A stretch of DNA of 64,000 nt, taken from Novosphingobium sp. FSW06-99. GTDB taxonomy: Bacteria; Pseudomonadota; Alphaproteobacteria; Sphingomonadales; Sphingomonadaceae. Where the stretch lies: contig NZ_KQ954261.1 in NCBI RefSeq assembly GCF_001519065.1, positions 62,001-126,000 of the forward strand, given 5' to 3'. The position numbers and the translations under genes are program-made. Below the pieces are notes generated by a model. That model was given only the letters and a program-made list of their open reading frames with translations, had not been told where the DNA came from and did no database searches. Of the stretch, positions 45,470 to 54,828 are shown piece after piece; within the stretch, counting starts at the first letter, position 1, and each line of letters opens with the position of its first letter.

Positions 45470-46183
45470 TCAGAGATCCAGTTTCAGCGACGTGTAGAAC
45501 ACCGTCTGTTTGCGGTTGAGGCCCTGGCCGAACGCGCCCAGCAGCGAAAACGGCCCGGCCAGGTGGATTTGCGTGCCAAGGTTCACCCCGGTCACCGCAC
45601 GTTCGGTCAAGCTGTCGCGCGACTGGCCGTAATATTCCAGCCCCAGCATGAACCCTGCGCGCACCATATGCGTTACGACCACGCCCTGTTGCCAGTAATC
45701 GCGATTGCCCGCGCCGGGGTTGAGCGTGTAGCCGCCGCCGCCGAACACGCTCCACCCGTCCCAGTCGTGTTCGGCCCACACCGGCAGCAACACTTGCGTC
45801 TGGGTGCTGCCATGCGCGGTGGGCACGATCACGCGCGGGAACACCGAAATGTCGAGCGGGATCACCCCGTCGTCATGGTGCAGCACTTTGACTTTGATCG
45901 CGAATTCGGCATCGCCCAGGCCGAACGGCTGGCCGGTCTGGGTGGCCAGCGGCAGCGTGGTGGTCAATTGCACATCCTTGACCGGACCATAGTTGATATC
46001 CCACCCGAACTGGGTGGCATTGTTGCCCGGTTGCAGCGTGCCGCCGGCATAGTTGTAGATTTCCCAATGGCCGGGATCGGTCGGTTCGGGATCGTCGGTG
46101 ACGAACGGCGGCCCGGCGTACGCGGGCAGGGGGATCAGCGCGGCCATTCCCGGCAATCCCCACCGCAGGGCCTTACGCAACAA
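45470..46183 (-). CDS. Putative outer-membrane protein (MetA-pathway/phenol-degradation transporter-like)
   Basis: 237-residue predicted outer-membrane beta-barrel. With the chosen TTG start (46183) it has a clean signal peptide, LRKALRWGLPGMAALIPLPA then YA, followed by GPPFVTDDPEPTDPGHWEIY, a signature of the putative outer-membrane family associated with aromatic degradation. Repeated amphipathic strands follow, and the chain ends TVFYTSLKLDL. GGGGAGG lies 6 nt upstream of the TTG, which decides the start; longer frames reach 46354 but add a non-hydrophobic arginine-rich stretch. First gene of a two-gene operon with the COG4705 membrane protein, suggesting a shared transport role (inference). 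Confidence 0.72.
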   Translation of the reverse strand: MLRKALRWGLPGMAALIPLPAYAGPPFVTDDPEPTDPGHWEIYNYAGGTLQPGNNATQFGWDINYGPVKDVQLTTTLPLATQTGQPFGLGDAEFAIKVKVLHHDDGVIPLDISVFPRVIVPTAHGSTQTQVLLPVWAEHDWDGWSVFGGGGYTLNPGAGNRDYWQQGVVVTHMVRAGFMLGLEYYGQSRDSLTERAVTGVNLGTQIHLAGPFSLLGAFGQGLNRKQTVFYTSLKLDL

Positions 46184-46189
46184 CGCCAG

Positions 46190-46196
46190 CCTCCCC
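46190..46196 (-). promoter_or_regulatory. Ribosome binding site that fixes a TTG start
   Basis: GGGGAGG on the minus strand, 6 nt before TTG 46183 of the outer-membrane protein gene. No ATG or GTG in the same frame has a comparable site. Confidence 0.6.
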
Positions 46197-46360
46197 GCGC
46201 TTTGGGAAAGCAGCGTGGAACAGGCCGACCGGCGCGACAAGCAGGCTCGCCACGCAAAGCGCTTTCCCGTAGCGCGCATCGACCTTGGGAAGACTGTGCA
46301 AGACCTGGCTCCCTTGTGCCTCTGCCGGGTAACCTGTGCTGCGTGCTTGACCAAGCGAGA

Positions 46361-46388
46361 ATGGGCCGGAGATTGCTCCCCGGCCCAT
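46361..46388 (-). terminator. Hairpin after the second TonB receptor gene
   Basis: 9-bp stem ATGGGCCGG / CCGGCCCAT with a 10-nt loop, 28 nt past the stop of the TonB receptor. No U-tract follows on the minus strand. Confidence 0.4.
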
Positions 46389-46416
46389 GTGCGCTGTGTC
46401 GTGGCGTTTCAGTTCG

Positions 46417-48807
46417 TCAGAAACGGAGCTTGATCTGCGCCTGATAGCTGGTCGGCGCCTGGAACAGGTACAGCGTCGATGCGCTCGATGAGGGGCCCGA
46501 TTGCGCGGTGATCGGGCGCGTGCCCAGCGGGTTGTTGACCGTCACGCCCACGGTTACGTTGCCGTACGTCCCGCTCGCCGACAGCACTTCATAGCTATAG
46601 GGCGCCAGCCGCACATTGTTGCCGCCGCTGGTCGTGCCTTCGTCGCCCGACGAGGGGCCGTCTTCATACTGGCGACCGGTCAGCTTGTGCAGATAGCTCA
46701 GCTTGAGGTGACCCATGCTGTAGACTGCGCCGAACGTGGCCGTGTAATCGGGGGCATAGGCCAGCCACAGCCCGGTGACCGAATCCTTTGACGACATCAG
46801 CGTGGCGTTGGCGATCGCGGTCAGGCCGGGCACCACGACATAGCTGAGCTGACCTTCTATGCCCTTGTACACCGCCGGATTGGCGTCGAGCGTAACGTTG
46901 TTGCTGTTGGTCGGGTCGACCGCGGTCGAATTCGACGCCTTGATGTAATAGATGTCACCGTCGAAGTTCAGGCGTTGCCCGGCAAACACCACCCCGGCCT
47001 GATAGTTGGTGGTCTTGGTCGGCACCGGATCGACCGGCACATTGACGTTGCCGGCGCCCTTGGTTTCCAGGCTGACCGACAGCGCGGGCACGATGAAGCC
47101 CCGTGCATACTGGGCATAGGCCGAAAATTGCGGCGTGATCAGATAGTTGACGGTGGCATAGGGCAGCACCGGCTTGTAGGTTTCCTGCGCATCGCCGCCG
47201 ATGCGGCTGTGCTGGTCGGCGATCGGCGAATCAACTTCACGCGTGAAGAACAGCGCCTTGAAACCGGGAGTGACGGTCAGTGTGTCATTCAGCGCCTTGA
47301 TTTCATAGTCGCCGAACACTTGTTCCTGGTTCCACTTGGTGCGTTCGTCATAGTTGACATAGGCGGGGACGAGCGACCCGTTCTGTTCGACGTTGTACGA
47401 CTTGTCCTTTTCCAGCCAGTTCCAGTTCTGGCCATCGTTCATGATGTCAAAGTTGAAATTGTAGTTGCTGATCCCGCCGTTGGCCGAACCCTTGGTAAAG
47501 TCGTATTCATAGCGATAGCGGTGTGACTGCGAATGTTCGTACCAGGCACCCAGTTTCAGCACGCCGATCGGAGTCTTGACATCGATTTGCAGGATGTCGC
47601 CCCAGTCGCGGTACTGGTTGACCTTGGTATAGCCGGCGATATCACCCGCCACGACTTTGCCGCCGCTGCCGCCCAGCCCGGTGCCCTGGGCATAGACCTG
47701 TGTGGCCAGCGTCAGGCTGCAGGTGTTGTTCGACGTGTTGATGGTGTTGCACGGGTCGCTCGAATCTTCGGTCGACAGCGTGAAGTTCTTGTAAAAGAAC
47801 GTGTAGAGCTTGTTGTCGATGGTGATGATGCTCGACGGTTCCCACTGCAACCGCGCCACTTCCATATCGGTGGTCTTGTTTTCCCAGTTCCAGTCCTTGC
47901 GCGCGTTGGCATAGTCACCGGGATTGTCGGCGGTGGTTGCGCCGAACTGTTTGCCATAGACCGCGACCTGCGCGGCGGTGGCGCCACCGGCGGCGTCGGA
48001 CTGGTTGAACAGGCTCTGGTTGTAATTGGCCAGGATGCTGAACTGGGCATTGTCGCCCAGCGGCTTGACGATCTTGACATAGCCGTTGCCCCACCAGCCG
48101 GGCTGGTTGGTCAGCGCGCCGTCGGTGCGCTTGTATTCGCCTACCGCGATCACCTTGAGATCGCCCAGCGATTTGATTTCGCCCGAATTGACCGTCAGGC
48201 GTTCGAGGAACGTGTTGAAGCTGCCGTAGAGCGCCTGTTCCTGCAGGCCGAACTCTTTGGTCGGATCGCGCGAGATGATATGGATGTTGCCGCCATAGCT
48301 GGACTGGCCAAGGTCAGTCGCCGCGCCCGGGCCGCGATCGATGATCAGGCGCTCATAAGTGCCGTCGGGGAAATACGAGGTCGAATGGTGCGTCGGATCG
48401 TTCGAATCCTCGAACGGAATACCGTCGAACGTGATGTTGTACTGGCCGTCCTGAAACCCGCGCAGCACGATCTTGGTGTCGCCGAGGCCGACGCCGTTGC
48501 CCGAACTGGGCAGGATCGACGCACCGGGGGTGAACAGCACGATCTGCGAATAGTCGGCGGTCGGCGCGATCGAATCCTCGATGATCGCGCGGCTGACAAT
48601 CGCCTGCGGTTCGAAGGTGTGGATTGATGCGGTGATCGGCGTCGCCTGGTTCACCTTGGTCGCGGTCACGACGATGTCGTCGGAGTTGGTGATCGGCGTG
48701 GTGGTCGCACTGTCGGCTGCGGCATCGGCGGCAAAAGCGGGCAGGGCGCCGCCAAGCGCAAGGATGCCCGCGCTGGCCAGCAGCCAGCAACGCGATTGGA
48801 TGTTCAT
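46417..48807 (-). CDS. TonB-dependent outer-membrane receptor
   Basis: 796-residue TonB-dependent transporter. A signal peptide ends in PAFA (about residue 25), then a TonB box-like DDIVVTATKVNQ, a plug with TKIVLRGFQDGQYNITFDG and RGPGAATDLGQSSYGGNIHI, and a long barrel ending in the classical C-terminal aromatic (QAQIKLRF), which the BAM machinery recognises. ATG 48807 is preceded by AGGGGG at 5 nt. The ligand is unknown; there is no adjacent siderophore or sigma/anti-sigma gene. It is divergent from the cellulose operon across 473 nt. Confidence 0.93.
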   Translation of the reverse strand: MNIQSRCWLLASAGILALGGALPAFAADAAADSATTTPITNSDDIVVTATKVNQATPITASIHTFEPQAIVSRAIIEDSIAPTADYSQIVLFTPGASILPSSGNGVGLGDTKIVLRGFQDGQYNITFDGIPFEDSNDPTHHSTSYFPDGTYERLIIDRGPGAATDLGQSSYGGNIHIISRDPTKEFGLQEQALYGSFNTFLERLTVNSGEIKSLGDLKVIAVGEYKRTDGALTNQPGWWGNGYVKIVKPLGDNAQFSILANYNQSLFNQSDAAGGATAAQVAVYGKQFGATTADNPGDYANARKDWNWENKTTDMEVARLQWEPSSIITIDNKLYTFFYKNFTLSTEDSSDPCNTINTSNNTCSLTLATQVYAQGTGLGGSGGKVVAGDIAGYTKVNQYRDWGDILQIDVKTPIGVLKLGAWYEHSQSHRYRYEYDFTKGSANGGISNYNFNFDIMNDGQNWNWLEKDKSYNVEQNGSLVPAYVNYDERTKWNQEQVFGDYEIKALNDTLTVTPGFKALFFTREVDSPIADQHSRIGGDAQETYKPVLPYATVNYLITPQFSAYAQYARGFIVPALSVSLETKGAGNVNVPVDPVPTKTTNYQAGVVFAGQRLNFDGDIYYIKASNSTAVDPTNSNNVTLDANPAVYKGIEGQLSYVVVPGLTAIANATLMSSKDSVTGLWLAYAPDYTATFGAVYSMGHLKLSYLHKLTGRQYEDGPSSGDEGTTSGGNNVRLAPYSYEVLSASGTYGNVTVGVTVNNPLGTRPITAQSGPSSSASTLYLFQAPTSYQAQIKLRF

Positions 48808-49280
48808 GAAACCCCCTGAAACTGGACTCAGTTGTTGCGTATGCGAGGCGGCGAGTGGCCGCGAATTGTTGCAGCGCATTTACGGTTTGATGACTTGGGT
48901 GTCACAAAGCGTGCGTGTCCGCCGCCAACCCCGCAGAATTGCTGGGATGTTGAAAAAATGAAAAATTTGTATCGCGATTCAGCAAACCTTTGCAGGCGGT
49001 TCTGCCTGCCGGATAGCCAGGTCCGGACGGCAGACCGCCTGCCGCCGTCGGGTTGCACCGCGACAGATCAGGCGCACGCTTAAAAAGAGATGCCCCGCAA
49101 GGTTGTCCCGGCGCGGCTTTCCCCGCGACGGTATTAACCTTCGTGAAGGACCGGGGGCCGATGCTGCACCGCAAGATTTTGCCTCAAAGTGCTAGAAAGC
49201 AAGCGATTTCGGCGAATTGGGCAACGGGATATTAATCATTCCCGGCGACAACTTAAGTAATCTTACGGAAGGTTTTCGTC
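48808..49280. other. Divergent intergenic region between TonB receptor and cellulose operon
   Basis: 473 nt with no convincing gene. It contains one long interrupted hairpin at 48992-49042 (GCAGGCGGT / ACCGCCTGC outer stem, plus inner TGCCGGA/TCCGGA pairing) about 185 nt upstream of the TonB receptor start. I looked for a cobalamin or cyclic-di-GMP riboswitch core and did not find one. Promoters for both directions must lie here but are not clear by eye. Confidence 0.5.
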
Positions 49281-49604
49281 ATGCGCTCGGACGCCGCCAA
49301 TCTGCTCAACAGGCTGGGCCAGAACAACTTCAAATATCAGGAATTCCGCGATAATTTTGCGGATATGGAGCTATGGCCGCTGTTCGAAGCGCTGATCCGT
49401 GACCCGCGCATTGCCGGCGACACGCATGGTGGCGAGGATCATACCGCCCAGTCTGTGGTCGAAGCCTCACCTGCGGCAGCGCCCTCGCGACCGACCGGGC
49501 TGTTCAACCGTTATGAAGAAGCCCCGGTGGCGACGCACAAACCCGACGATGTGCGATCGTTGCTGCGCCAATTGGGCGACCGCGTCCAATCCGGAGATCT
49601 GTAA
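49281..49604 (+). CDS. Cellulose biosynthesis small protein, BcsR-like with an extended tail
   Basis: 107-residue cytoplasmic protein at the head of the cellulose operon. Residues 4-45 (LLNRLGQNNFKYQEF, then MELWPLFEALIRD) match the pattern of BcsR: a short helix, an aromatic Tyr, and WPL near the end. Enterobacterial BcsR is about 62 residues; here a disordered Ala/Pro linker and a C-terminal segment (GLFNRYEEAP, DDVRSLLRQLGDRV) follow, recalling BcsP tails. In E. coli BcsR binds BcsQ and helps assemble the c-di-GMP-controlled secretion complex. The gene overlaps bcsQ by 1 nt. GGAAGG is 8 nt upstream of ATG 49281. Confidence 0.6.
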   Translation: MRSDAANLLNRLGQNNFKYQEFRDNFADMELWPLFEALIRDPRIAGDTHGGEDHTAQSVVEASPAAAPSRPTGLFNRYEEAPVATHKPDDVRSLLRQLGDRVQSGDL

Positions 49605-50356
49605 TGCCGCTGATCGTGTGCCATTCGCCCAAAGGCGGCGTTGGAACCAGCTTTGTCGCGGCGGGGCTGGCGCAAGGCCTGTCGTTGCTGGGGCGCGATG
49701 TCGTGGCGCTCGACATGACCGCACAGGACGGCCTGAAGCTCTATTTCGGGCTGGCCCCCGATCAGCGTCTGCCCGATTTCGACGACGATGTGATCGATCA
49801 GGTGACCGTCGGCGGGGTCGTGCTGCGTTCGGGCTGGCGCAGTGCGCACAGCGTTGATTTTGCGCAGGACCTGCGGACTGGCGATCTGCCGTTCGATGGC
49901 GAAACCGTGTATATTGCCGATGTCGCGTCGACCGATGTGGCGTTGGCGCAGATCCTGCGCCGCTATGCGCTGTTGCACATCTGCACGCTGAGCCCGACCG
50001 CGATGGCGTTGGCGCAATTGCCGCGCATCAGCCCGGGCCGGCCGCTCGACGCATTGACCGGCACCATGTTCGTGCTCAACCAGCTTGATGAAACGCGGCG
50101 CTTTGCGCGCCATGCCACGCTGTTCCTGCGCGAATTGCTGGGCGAAAACCTGGTCGCGCAGATCCATCGCGACGAAGCCGTCAACGAAGCGGTCGGCATG
50201 CAGCAGACGCTGTCTCGCTATGCCCCGGCGAGCGCCGCGCTGATCGGCATGCAGGCGCTGGTGACTTTGGTCGAGGCCCGCTGCAAAGCAGGCGTTGCCC
50301 CCGTTGAACAGCCCGAAGCCACGGCAGCACGGGCCGGGAAAAGTGCGGCGGCATGA
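49604..50356 (+). CDS. bcsQ: Cellulose synthase-associated ParA/MinD-like ATPase BcsQ
   Basis: 250-residue SIMIBI-class ATPase. The N-terminal Walker A is SPKGGVGTS (Lys10): the signature lysine of the deviant motif is kept at the start, but the usual P-loop lysine is replaced by Thr15, as in enterobacterial BcsQ (RGGVGTT). DMTAQDGL and YIADVAS correspond to the switch regions. BcsQ localises and stabilises the cellulose synthase at the inner membrane with BcsR. Overlaps both neighbours (1 nt upstream, 4 nt downstream). Confidence 0.88.
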   Translation: MPLIVCHSPKGGVGTSFVAAGLAQGLSLLGRDVVALDMTAQDGLKLYFGLAPDQRLPDFDDDVIDQVTVGGVVLRSGWRSAHSVDFAQDLRTGDLPFDGETVYIADVASTDVALAQILRRYALLHICTLSPTAMALAQLPRISPGRPLDALTGTMFVLNQLDETRRFARHATLFLRELLGENLVAQIHRDEAVNEAVGMQQTLSRYAPASAALIGMQALVTLVEARCKAGVAPVEQPEATAARAGKSAAA

Positions 50357-53300
50357 GCAATACCTGGCGTTCATGGGCCATGCGGCTGGCTTCGGTCGTG
50401 CTGTTGCTGCCGCTGATCGTGCTGACTGTCGGCGTGCCGCTCGATGGCCGGGAGCAATGGCAATGCGCGGGCGCGACGATTGTCGGCGCGCTGGTGCTGG
50501 CGCGCGGCAAGAGCCGTCGGACCACGATCACGCTGGCGCTGTTGTCGGTGCTGGTATCGACGCGCTATCTGTTCTGGCGCACCACTCAGACGCTGTCGTT
50601 CGGCACGCCGCTGGAATTCCTGCTGGGCAGCACGCTGTACCTGGCCGAAGTCTATGCCTGGGTGATCCTGCTGCTGGGTGTGGTGCAGACCAGTTGGCCA
50701 TTGACGCGTCCGGTGGTGGAAATCACCGGCGCGCCCGAAGCCTGGCCGATGGTCGACGTCTATGTCCCGACGTATAACGAAAGCCTGGCGATCGTGCGCA
50801 ACACGGTCTACGCGGCGATGGACATGGACTATCCGGCCGGGCGGTTCCGGGTGTTCATTCTCGATGACGGGCGTCGGCCCGAATTCCGCGCCTTTGCGCG
50901 GGCAGCGGGCTGCGGCTATATCACCCGTGACAACAATCTGCATGCCAAGGCGGGCAACCTCAACGCCGCGATGAAGCGCACCGATGGCGAACTGATCGCC
51001 ATTTTCGATTGCGACCACGTGCCCACGCGCGCTTTCCTGCAACTGACGGTGGGCTGGTTTCAAAAGGACCAGCGGCTGGCCCTGTTGCAGACGCCGCACT
51101 ATTTCTATTCGCCCGATCCGATCCAGCGCAACCTGGGTACGGTCAAGGACATGCCTGGCGAGGGCGAGCTGTTCTATGGCCCGGTGCAGGAAGGCAACGA
51201 CTTGTGGAACGCCACGTTCTTTTGCGGATCGTGCGCGATTATCCGGCGTGCCGCGCTGGAAGAAACCAACGGCTTTGCCGGTGAAACCGTCACCGAAGAC
51301 GCGCATACCGCGCTGAAACTGCAACGCACGGGGTGGAACACCGCCTATATCAACGCGCGCCTGTCCGCAGGCCTCGCCACCGAACGGCTGGTGGTGCACA
51401 TCGGTCAGCGCGTGCGCTGGGCGCGCGGGATGACGCAGATCCTGCGCATCGACAATCCGCTGACCGGCCCGGGGCTCAAGTGGCAGCAGCGGCTTTGCTA
51501 TCTCAACGCGATGCTGCATTTCCAGTTTCCGCTGCCGCGCATCGTGTTCCTGACCAGCCCGCTGGCCTATCTGCTGTTCGGGCAAAACATCATCCATGCC
51601 TCGGCGGGACAGATCTTTGCCTATGCCCTGCCGCACCTGTTCTGTTCGTCGGCGGCGAGCAAGCGCATGCACCGGGGCGACCGGCGCCCGTTCTGGGGCG
51701 AAGTCTACGAAACGATCCTGGCGTTCCACCTGGTCAAGCCGACGGTGATGACCTGGTTTCAGCCGCGCAAGGGCAAATTCAACGTGACCGACAAGGGCGA
51801 TCTGCTCGACCAGACGTTTTTCGACTGGGCGATCGTGCGCCCGCATCTGATCTGCATCGCGCTGATCGTCGGTTCGGTGCTGCTGGGTTTTGCCAAGCTG
51901 TTGCTGTTCCCGCAGATGTTCAACATCCAGCTCGATTCGCTGGTGCTCAACACCGCCTGGGCCACGTTCAGCCTGATCATCCTGCTGGCGGCGGTCTCGG
52001 TCGCGCGTGAATCGCGCCAGACCCGCACCGATATCCGCATTCCCGCCGAATTGCCGGTGATGATCTATCTCGCGTCGGGCCATGTCGTGGCGGGCACCAC
52101 GATCAACATCTCGATGGGCGGCGCGGCGGTGACGCTGCCGCGCGAAATGCCGATGCGCGATCTGAAAGTCACTCATATCACGCTGGCGATGGGCGACGAA
52201 ACGCTCGCCGTGCCGGTGGAAACCGTCCGTTCGGTGGCGGGCGCCAGCTATCTGCGGTTTCGGCCGATGGACATGACCGCCTCGCGCCAACTGGTGCGCG
52301 CGGTGATGGGGCGTGCCGATGCCTGGCAATTGCCCGCGCCGCATCCGGTGGTGTCCGGCCTGCGATCGATCGGCGATATCATCAGGGTCGACCGGGTTAC
52401 CATGAAACGCATCCTGCGCCTGAACTTTGCCGAACGGCGCCTGTTGCGCGCCCAGCGTGTCGAGGCGCAAAAGCGCGCCGCCGCCGCCCGCGCAGATGCG
52501 GAAAGCACCGAACGTGACAACGCCAAGCCGGGCAAGGGCCCGCTGGCCCGTGCGGCGGCGATTGCGCTGATGGCGCTGGGGCTGGGCCTGGTGGCACAGC
52601 CGCGCGCGGTACAGGCCCAGGCCCAGCCGGTGACGGCGGTGGCCGGCACGCCCGCGCCGCTGATCGATCCGGCCAAGGCGGGCAATGGCACCCGGCATCT
52701 GCACTTGTCGCTCAAGGACTTGCGGATCAAGACTCCGATCCGGCTGGCGGGTACGCGCGGCGAGATCGGCATTCCGTTCGGCATGCGGCAAAGCGATGTG
52801 GTGACCGATGCCACACTGACGCTGCATTTCGCCTGGTCACCCGCGCTGCTGGGCGATCTCAGCCAGTTGGTCGTGCTGGTCAACGGCGAAGTGGTGCAGA
52901 CGGTGGCGCTACGCCCGTCGGATTCGGGCGGTCAGGACCTGAAGATCGCGATCAATCCCGCGCTGTTCCTGCCTGGCGACAACCAGCTCAATTTCCGCCT
53001 GCTCGGCCACTATGCGCGCGATTGCGAGGATCCGTTCCATTCCTCGCTGTGGGCGAACATCAGCAACACGCAAAGCTGGTTGGACCTGACCGTGCAGCCG
53101 ACCGCGCAAGCGCTCGATCTGGCGCGTCTGCCGGGGCCTTTCTTCGACCGGTTTGACAATGGCGCGTTGAAACTGCCGTTTGTGTTCGCGGGCAAGCCCG
53201 ATCATGGCGATCTGGCGGCGGCAGCCTCGATCGCGTCGTGGATGGGCAGCCTGGCGTCGTATCGCGGCTATGGCTTCAAGCCGATGGTGGGTCAGTTGCC

Positions 53301-54828
53301 ACAAGGCAATGCGGTGGTGTTCCTGCGCGCGGGGGCCTCGCTGCCCGGTGTCGACGTGCCGGTGACCGGGCCTGGGGCGACGCTGGTGCGCAATCCGGTC
53401 GATGCGTCGGGCACGTTGCTGGTGCTGACCGGGCGCAACGATGATGAAATCCGGCTGGCCGCGGGCGCGCTGGCATCGGGGCATGGCGTGGTGGGCGGTG
53501 CGCACATGGCGTTTGACGGTGCGCGCATTCCGACCTGGCCGCGCTATGGCGCGCCGCGCTGGATCACCACCGATCGCCCGGTCAAGCTGGGCGAAGTCAT
53601 GCCGGCTTATGCCTTGCAGGGCATGGGCCTGCCGCCCGGGCCGTTGACCGCACGTTTTCGCGTCGCGCCCGACTTGTTCTTCTGGCCCCACGATGGCGGC
53701 TCGGTCGATCTGACCTATCGCTATCCCACCGCACCCTGGCTCGACCGCAAGGGCTCGCGGCTCGATGTGTCGCTGAACGGGACGTATCTGCGCACGCTGC
53801 CGCTGACCGGCAACTGGTGGCAATGGCTGCTCGATGGTGGACCGTTCGGCACCGGATCGGCGCACGATTCGGTGGGGCGGCAGAGCGTGGTGCTGCCGCG
53901 CTATACGCTGTTCGGCCAGAATGAACTGGTGTTCGATTACAACCTGATCCTGGCGGACAAGAAGAAGTGCACCGGCACGTTGCCCGAAAACGTGCGGGTT
54001 GCGCTCGATCCCAACAGCACGATCGACCTGACGCAGGCCTGGCACGCGTTGCAGATGCCCAATCTGGCGACGTTTGCGGGCGCCGGCTATCCGTTCACGG
54101 TGCGGCCTGACCTTGCCGAAACCACCGTGGTGATGGACGCCAACCCGTCGGCCGAGGCGATCGAGGCGTTTCTGAACGTGATGGGCCGGATGGGCGATGC
54201 CACCGGCGTCGCCACCACGGGTGTGACCGTGGTCAGCGAGATCGATCCCGACCAGTTGCACGAACAGGATATCCTGGTGATCGGCAGTTCGGCGCTGGCC
54301 GGAACCGAGGCGCTGTTCGGCGGCGCGCCGGTACGCTTTGAAAACGGGGCGCTGCGGGTCAACGAGCGAACGCCGCTGCAATATCTCGAAGCCCTGCTGG
54401 GCGGGTCGGAATGGCATGGCAGCAGCGATGACGCGCAAAGCGTGGTCTATGCCGCCAAGGGTTTTTCGGGGATCGTATCGTTCCAGTCGCCGTTCACCGC
54501 GGGGCGCACGGTGGTCGCACTGCTGGCCGATCAGCCCGCCACGCTGCCCGCGCTGGTCGATGGGCTGAACGATGAAAAGATCAATGCGCAAGTGCAGGGC
54601 GATCTGTCGGTGGTGACCGGCGATGGCATGACCAGCTTTGCCATCCAGCCACAATATTGGGTGGGCAGCCTGCCGGCCTGGATGAAACTGGGCTACTGGT
54701 TCGCGCAACATCCCTTGCTCATGGCGTTGAGCGCGCTGATCGTCGCACTGCTGCTGACCGGCCCAGTCTACCTCTATTTCAGCCGTCAGGCGCGTCGTCG
54801 CCTTGACAGTGCGGGAGACGACAAGTGA
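50353..54828 (+). CDS. bcsAB: Fused cellulose synthase BcsA-BcsB (catalytic and periplasmic subunits in one chain)
   Basis: 1491 residues that make and export beta-1,4-glucan from UDP-glucose at the inner membrane. BcsA part (1 to about 700): N-terminal membrane helices, a GT2 domain with Asp171/Asp172 (DDGRR), DCD (219-221), TED (314-316) and QRVRW (352-356), then more membrane helices. A c-di-GMP-binding PilZ domain follows, with RTDIR (558-562) and NISMGG (585-590). A basic linker and a hydrophobic segment (about 734-757) begin BcsB: a two-lobed carbohydrate-binding/ferredoxin-like periplasmic region, and a C-terminal membrane anchor at about 1452-1475. The fusion resembles Komagataeibacter AcsAB. 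Overlaps bcsQ and bcsC by 4 nt each. Confidence 0.96.
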   Translation: MSNTWRSWAMRLASVVLLLPLIVLTVGVPLDGREQWQCAGATIVGALVLARGKSRRTTITLALLSVLVSTRYLFWRTTQTLSFGTPLEFLLGSTLYLAEVYAWVILLLGVVQTSWPLTRPVVEITGAPEAWPMVDVYVPTYNESLAIVRNTVYAAMDMDYPAGRFRVFILDDGRRPEFRAFARAAGCGYITRDNNLHAKAGNLNAAMKRTDGELIAIFDCDHVPTRAFLQLTVGWFQKDQRLALLQTPHYFYSPDPIQRNLGTVKDMPGEGELFYGPVQEGNDLWNATFFCGSCAIIRRAALEETNGFAGETVTEDAHTALKLQRTGWNTAYINARLSAGLATERLVVHIGQRVRWARGMTQILRIDNPLTGPGLKWQQRLCYLNAMLHFQFPLPRIVFLTSPLAYLLFGQNIIHASAGQIFAYALPHLFCSSAASKRMHRGDRRPFWGEVYETILAFHLVKPTVMTWFQPRKGKFNVTDKGDLLDQTFFDWAIVRPHLICIALIVGSVLLGFAKLLLFPQMFNIQLDSLVLNTAWATFSLIILLAAVSVARESRQTRTDIRIPAELPVMIYLASGHVVAGTTINISMGGAAVTLPREMPMRDLKVTHITLAMGDETLAVPVETVRSVAGASYLRFRPMDMTASRQLVRAVMGRADAWQLPAPHPVVSGLRSIGDIIRVDRVTMKRILRLNFAERRLLRAQRVEAQKRAAAARADAESTERDNAKPGKGPLARAAAIALMALGLGLVAQPRAVQAQAQPVTAVAGTPAPLIDPAKAGNGTRHLHLSLKDLRIKTPIRLAGTRGEIGIPFGMRQSDVVTDATLTLHFAWSPALLGDLSQLVVLVNGEVVQTVALRPSDSGGQDLKIAINPALFLPGDNQLNFRLLGHYARDCEDPFHSSLWANISNTQSWLDLTVQPTAQALDLARLPGPFFDRFDNGALKLPFVFAGKPDHGDLAAAASIASWMGSLASYRGYGFKPMVGQLPQGNAVVFLRAGASLPGVDVPVTGPGATLVRNPVDASGTLLVLTGRNDDEIRLAAGALASGHGVVGGAHMAFDGARIPTWPRYGAPRWITTDRPVKLGEVMPAYALQGMGLPPGPLTARFRVAPDLFFWPHDGGSVDLTYRYPTAPWLDRKGSRLDVSLNGTYLRTLPLTGNWWQWLLDGGPFGTGSAHDSVGRQSVVLPRYTLFGQNELVFDYNLILADKKKCTGTLPENVRVALDPNSTIDLTQAWHALQMPNLATFAGAGYPFTVRPDLAETTVVMDANPSAEAIEAFLNVMGRMGDATGVATTGVTVVSEIDPDQLHEQDILVIGSSALAGTEALFGGAPVRFENGALRVNERTPLQYLEALLGGSEWHGSSDDAQSVVYAAKGFSGIVSFQSPFTAGRTVVALLADQPATLPALVDGLNDEKINAQVQGDLSVVTGDGMTSFAIQPQYWVGSLPAWMKLGYWFAQHPLLMALSALIVALLLTGPVYLYFSRQARRRLDSAGDDK

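Noticed and set aside
48808-49280. Cobalamin or cyclic-di-GMP riboswitch upstream of the TonB receptor or bcs operon
   Set aside because: Only a plain hairpin was found; the conserved cores of these riboswitches (for example the B12 box and its receptor loop) are absent.
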